NCBI GenBank assembly: GCA_052388135.1
Contig: JBQTIM010000056.1
Coordinates: 1-12,741, forward strand
Source: JBQTIM01 sp052388135
GTDB taxonomy: Bacteria; Elusimicrobiota; Elusimicrobia; FEN-1173
DNA: 12,741 nucleotides
Reading direction: 5' to 3'
Shown here: positions 12,472-12,741 of the stretch, one piece after another
How the letters are laid out: each line of letters starts with the position of its first letter
Position numbering within the stretch: position 1 is the stretch's first letter
Position numbers and translations under genes: made by a program
Notes under the pieces: model-generated
Told to the model about the DNA's origin: nothing
What the model saw: only the letters and a program-made list of their open reading frames with translations
Database searches by the model: none

Positions 12472-12741
12472 GGGCCGCCCGCCACCGCGTCCCAGCGCAA
12501 TCAATTGGTGCGCCAAATCCTCCGGCTGTTCGAGGACACGGATTACCTTGCTTTCCTTCCGGCCGAGGCCAAGGCGGAAAAGGTGCGGCGTCTGCTTCTG
12601 CAATGGAGCTTGCGCCGCCGCGACGTGGCCATCCTCCACGGCATCTGCCGCTACACGCTGGGGAAACTGGGCGCGGGGCCGGGCCCGGCGGGCGCGGCCT
12701 CCTCCGCGTCCGCCCGCTCGAGGCGCAAGGCGGCGGGATGA
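12472..12741 (+). pseudogene. trmJ: C-terminal domain of TrmJ, separated by an in-frame stop
   Basis: In the same frame as the preceding SPOUT domain, bases 12472-12738 encode 89 more residues beginning GPPATASQRNQL and ending at TGA 12739-12741. The stretch 'RQILRLFEDTDYLAFLPAEA', then 'KVRRLLLQWSL' and 'DVAILHGICRYTLGK', matches the helical C-terminal domain of TrmJ (compare 'LRRLFTRA' and 'LNILRGIL' in the E. coli protein). The 'PATA' linker before it is the usual join in this family. An independent start at TTG 12505 or GTG 12508 is conceivable, but there is no ribosome-binding site. Joined through the stop, the product would be about 263 codons, normal for TrmJ. The extra Ala/Ser/Arg-rich tail after GKL is unconserved-looking. 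Confidence 0.7.

Noticed and set aside
1..12741. tRNA, rRNA, CRISPR array, riboswitch (including a lysine riboswitch before lysA) or transposase
   Set aside because: No cloverleaf-like or rRNA sequence, no regularly spaced repeats, and no transposase motif seen. The 19-base gap before lysA and the other short gaps cannot hold a lysine riboswitch.

Overview
The window is about 12.7 kb of GC-rich bacterial DNA with every recognisable gene on the + strand, packed closely with many 4-base stop/start overlaps. The first gene is cut by the left edge, and the last reading frame ends exactly at the right edge. The genes suggest a Gram-negative-type (diderm) bacterium: a TolC-type outer-membrane efflux protein, exported proteins, and a meso-diaminopimelate pathway that uses LL-diaminopimelate aminotransferase (DapL). 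DapL is patchily distributed outside plants, Chlamydiae and assorted uncultured or anaerobic lineages. The style would fit a high-GC environmental lineage such as Elusimicrobiota, but that placement is a guess and no marker here settles it.

Layout: (1) 2-2906, envelope block: C-terminal part of a TolC-like protein, an exported patatin-like phospholipase, and an exported TPR protein overlapping it by 4 bases. (2) 2926-9791, lysine/diaminopimelate block: lysA, dapF, [antitoxin-mazF], dapA, dapB, a fumarylacetoacetate-hydrolase (FAH) family enzyme, a small two-helix membrane protein, and dapL. Together DapA, DapB, DapL, DapF and LysA cover every step from aspartate semialdehyde to lysine by the aminotransferase short cut, with no dapD/argD/dapE needed. 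(3) 9828-11657: a ten-helix EamA/DMT-type transporter with its own promoter, then a secreted gluzincin-like metalloprotease. (4) 11658-11949: a noncoding gap with a GC-rich hairpin and a 165-bp element bounded by near-perfect inverted repeats, like a MITE or palindromic repeat. (5) 11950-12741: a TrmJ-type tRNA 2'-O-methyltransferase frame interrupted by one in-frame TAA that separates the SPOUT catalytic domain from the expected C-terminal domain.

The most notable points are the interrupted trmJ, the inverted-repeat element upstream of it, and a low-GC MazF toxin-antitoxin pair placed between dapF and dapA. The pair has its own consensus promoter, a palindromic operator over the -10 box, and an apparently leaderless start. 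An FAH-family enzyme and an unrecognised membrane protein are also translationally chained into the lysine operon. No tRNA, rRNA, CRISPR array or intact transposase was seen. I found no clear evidence of a wholly new multi-gene system.
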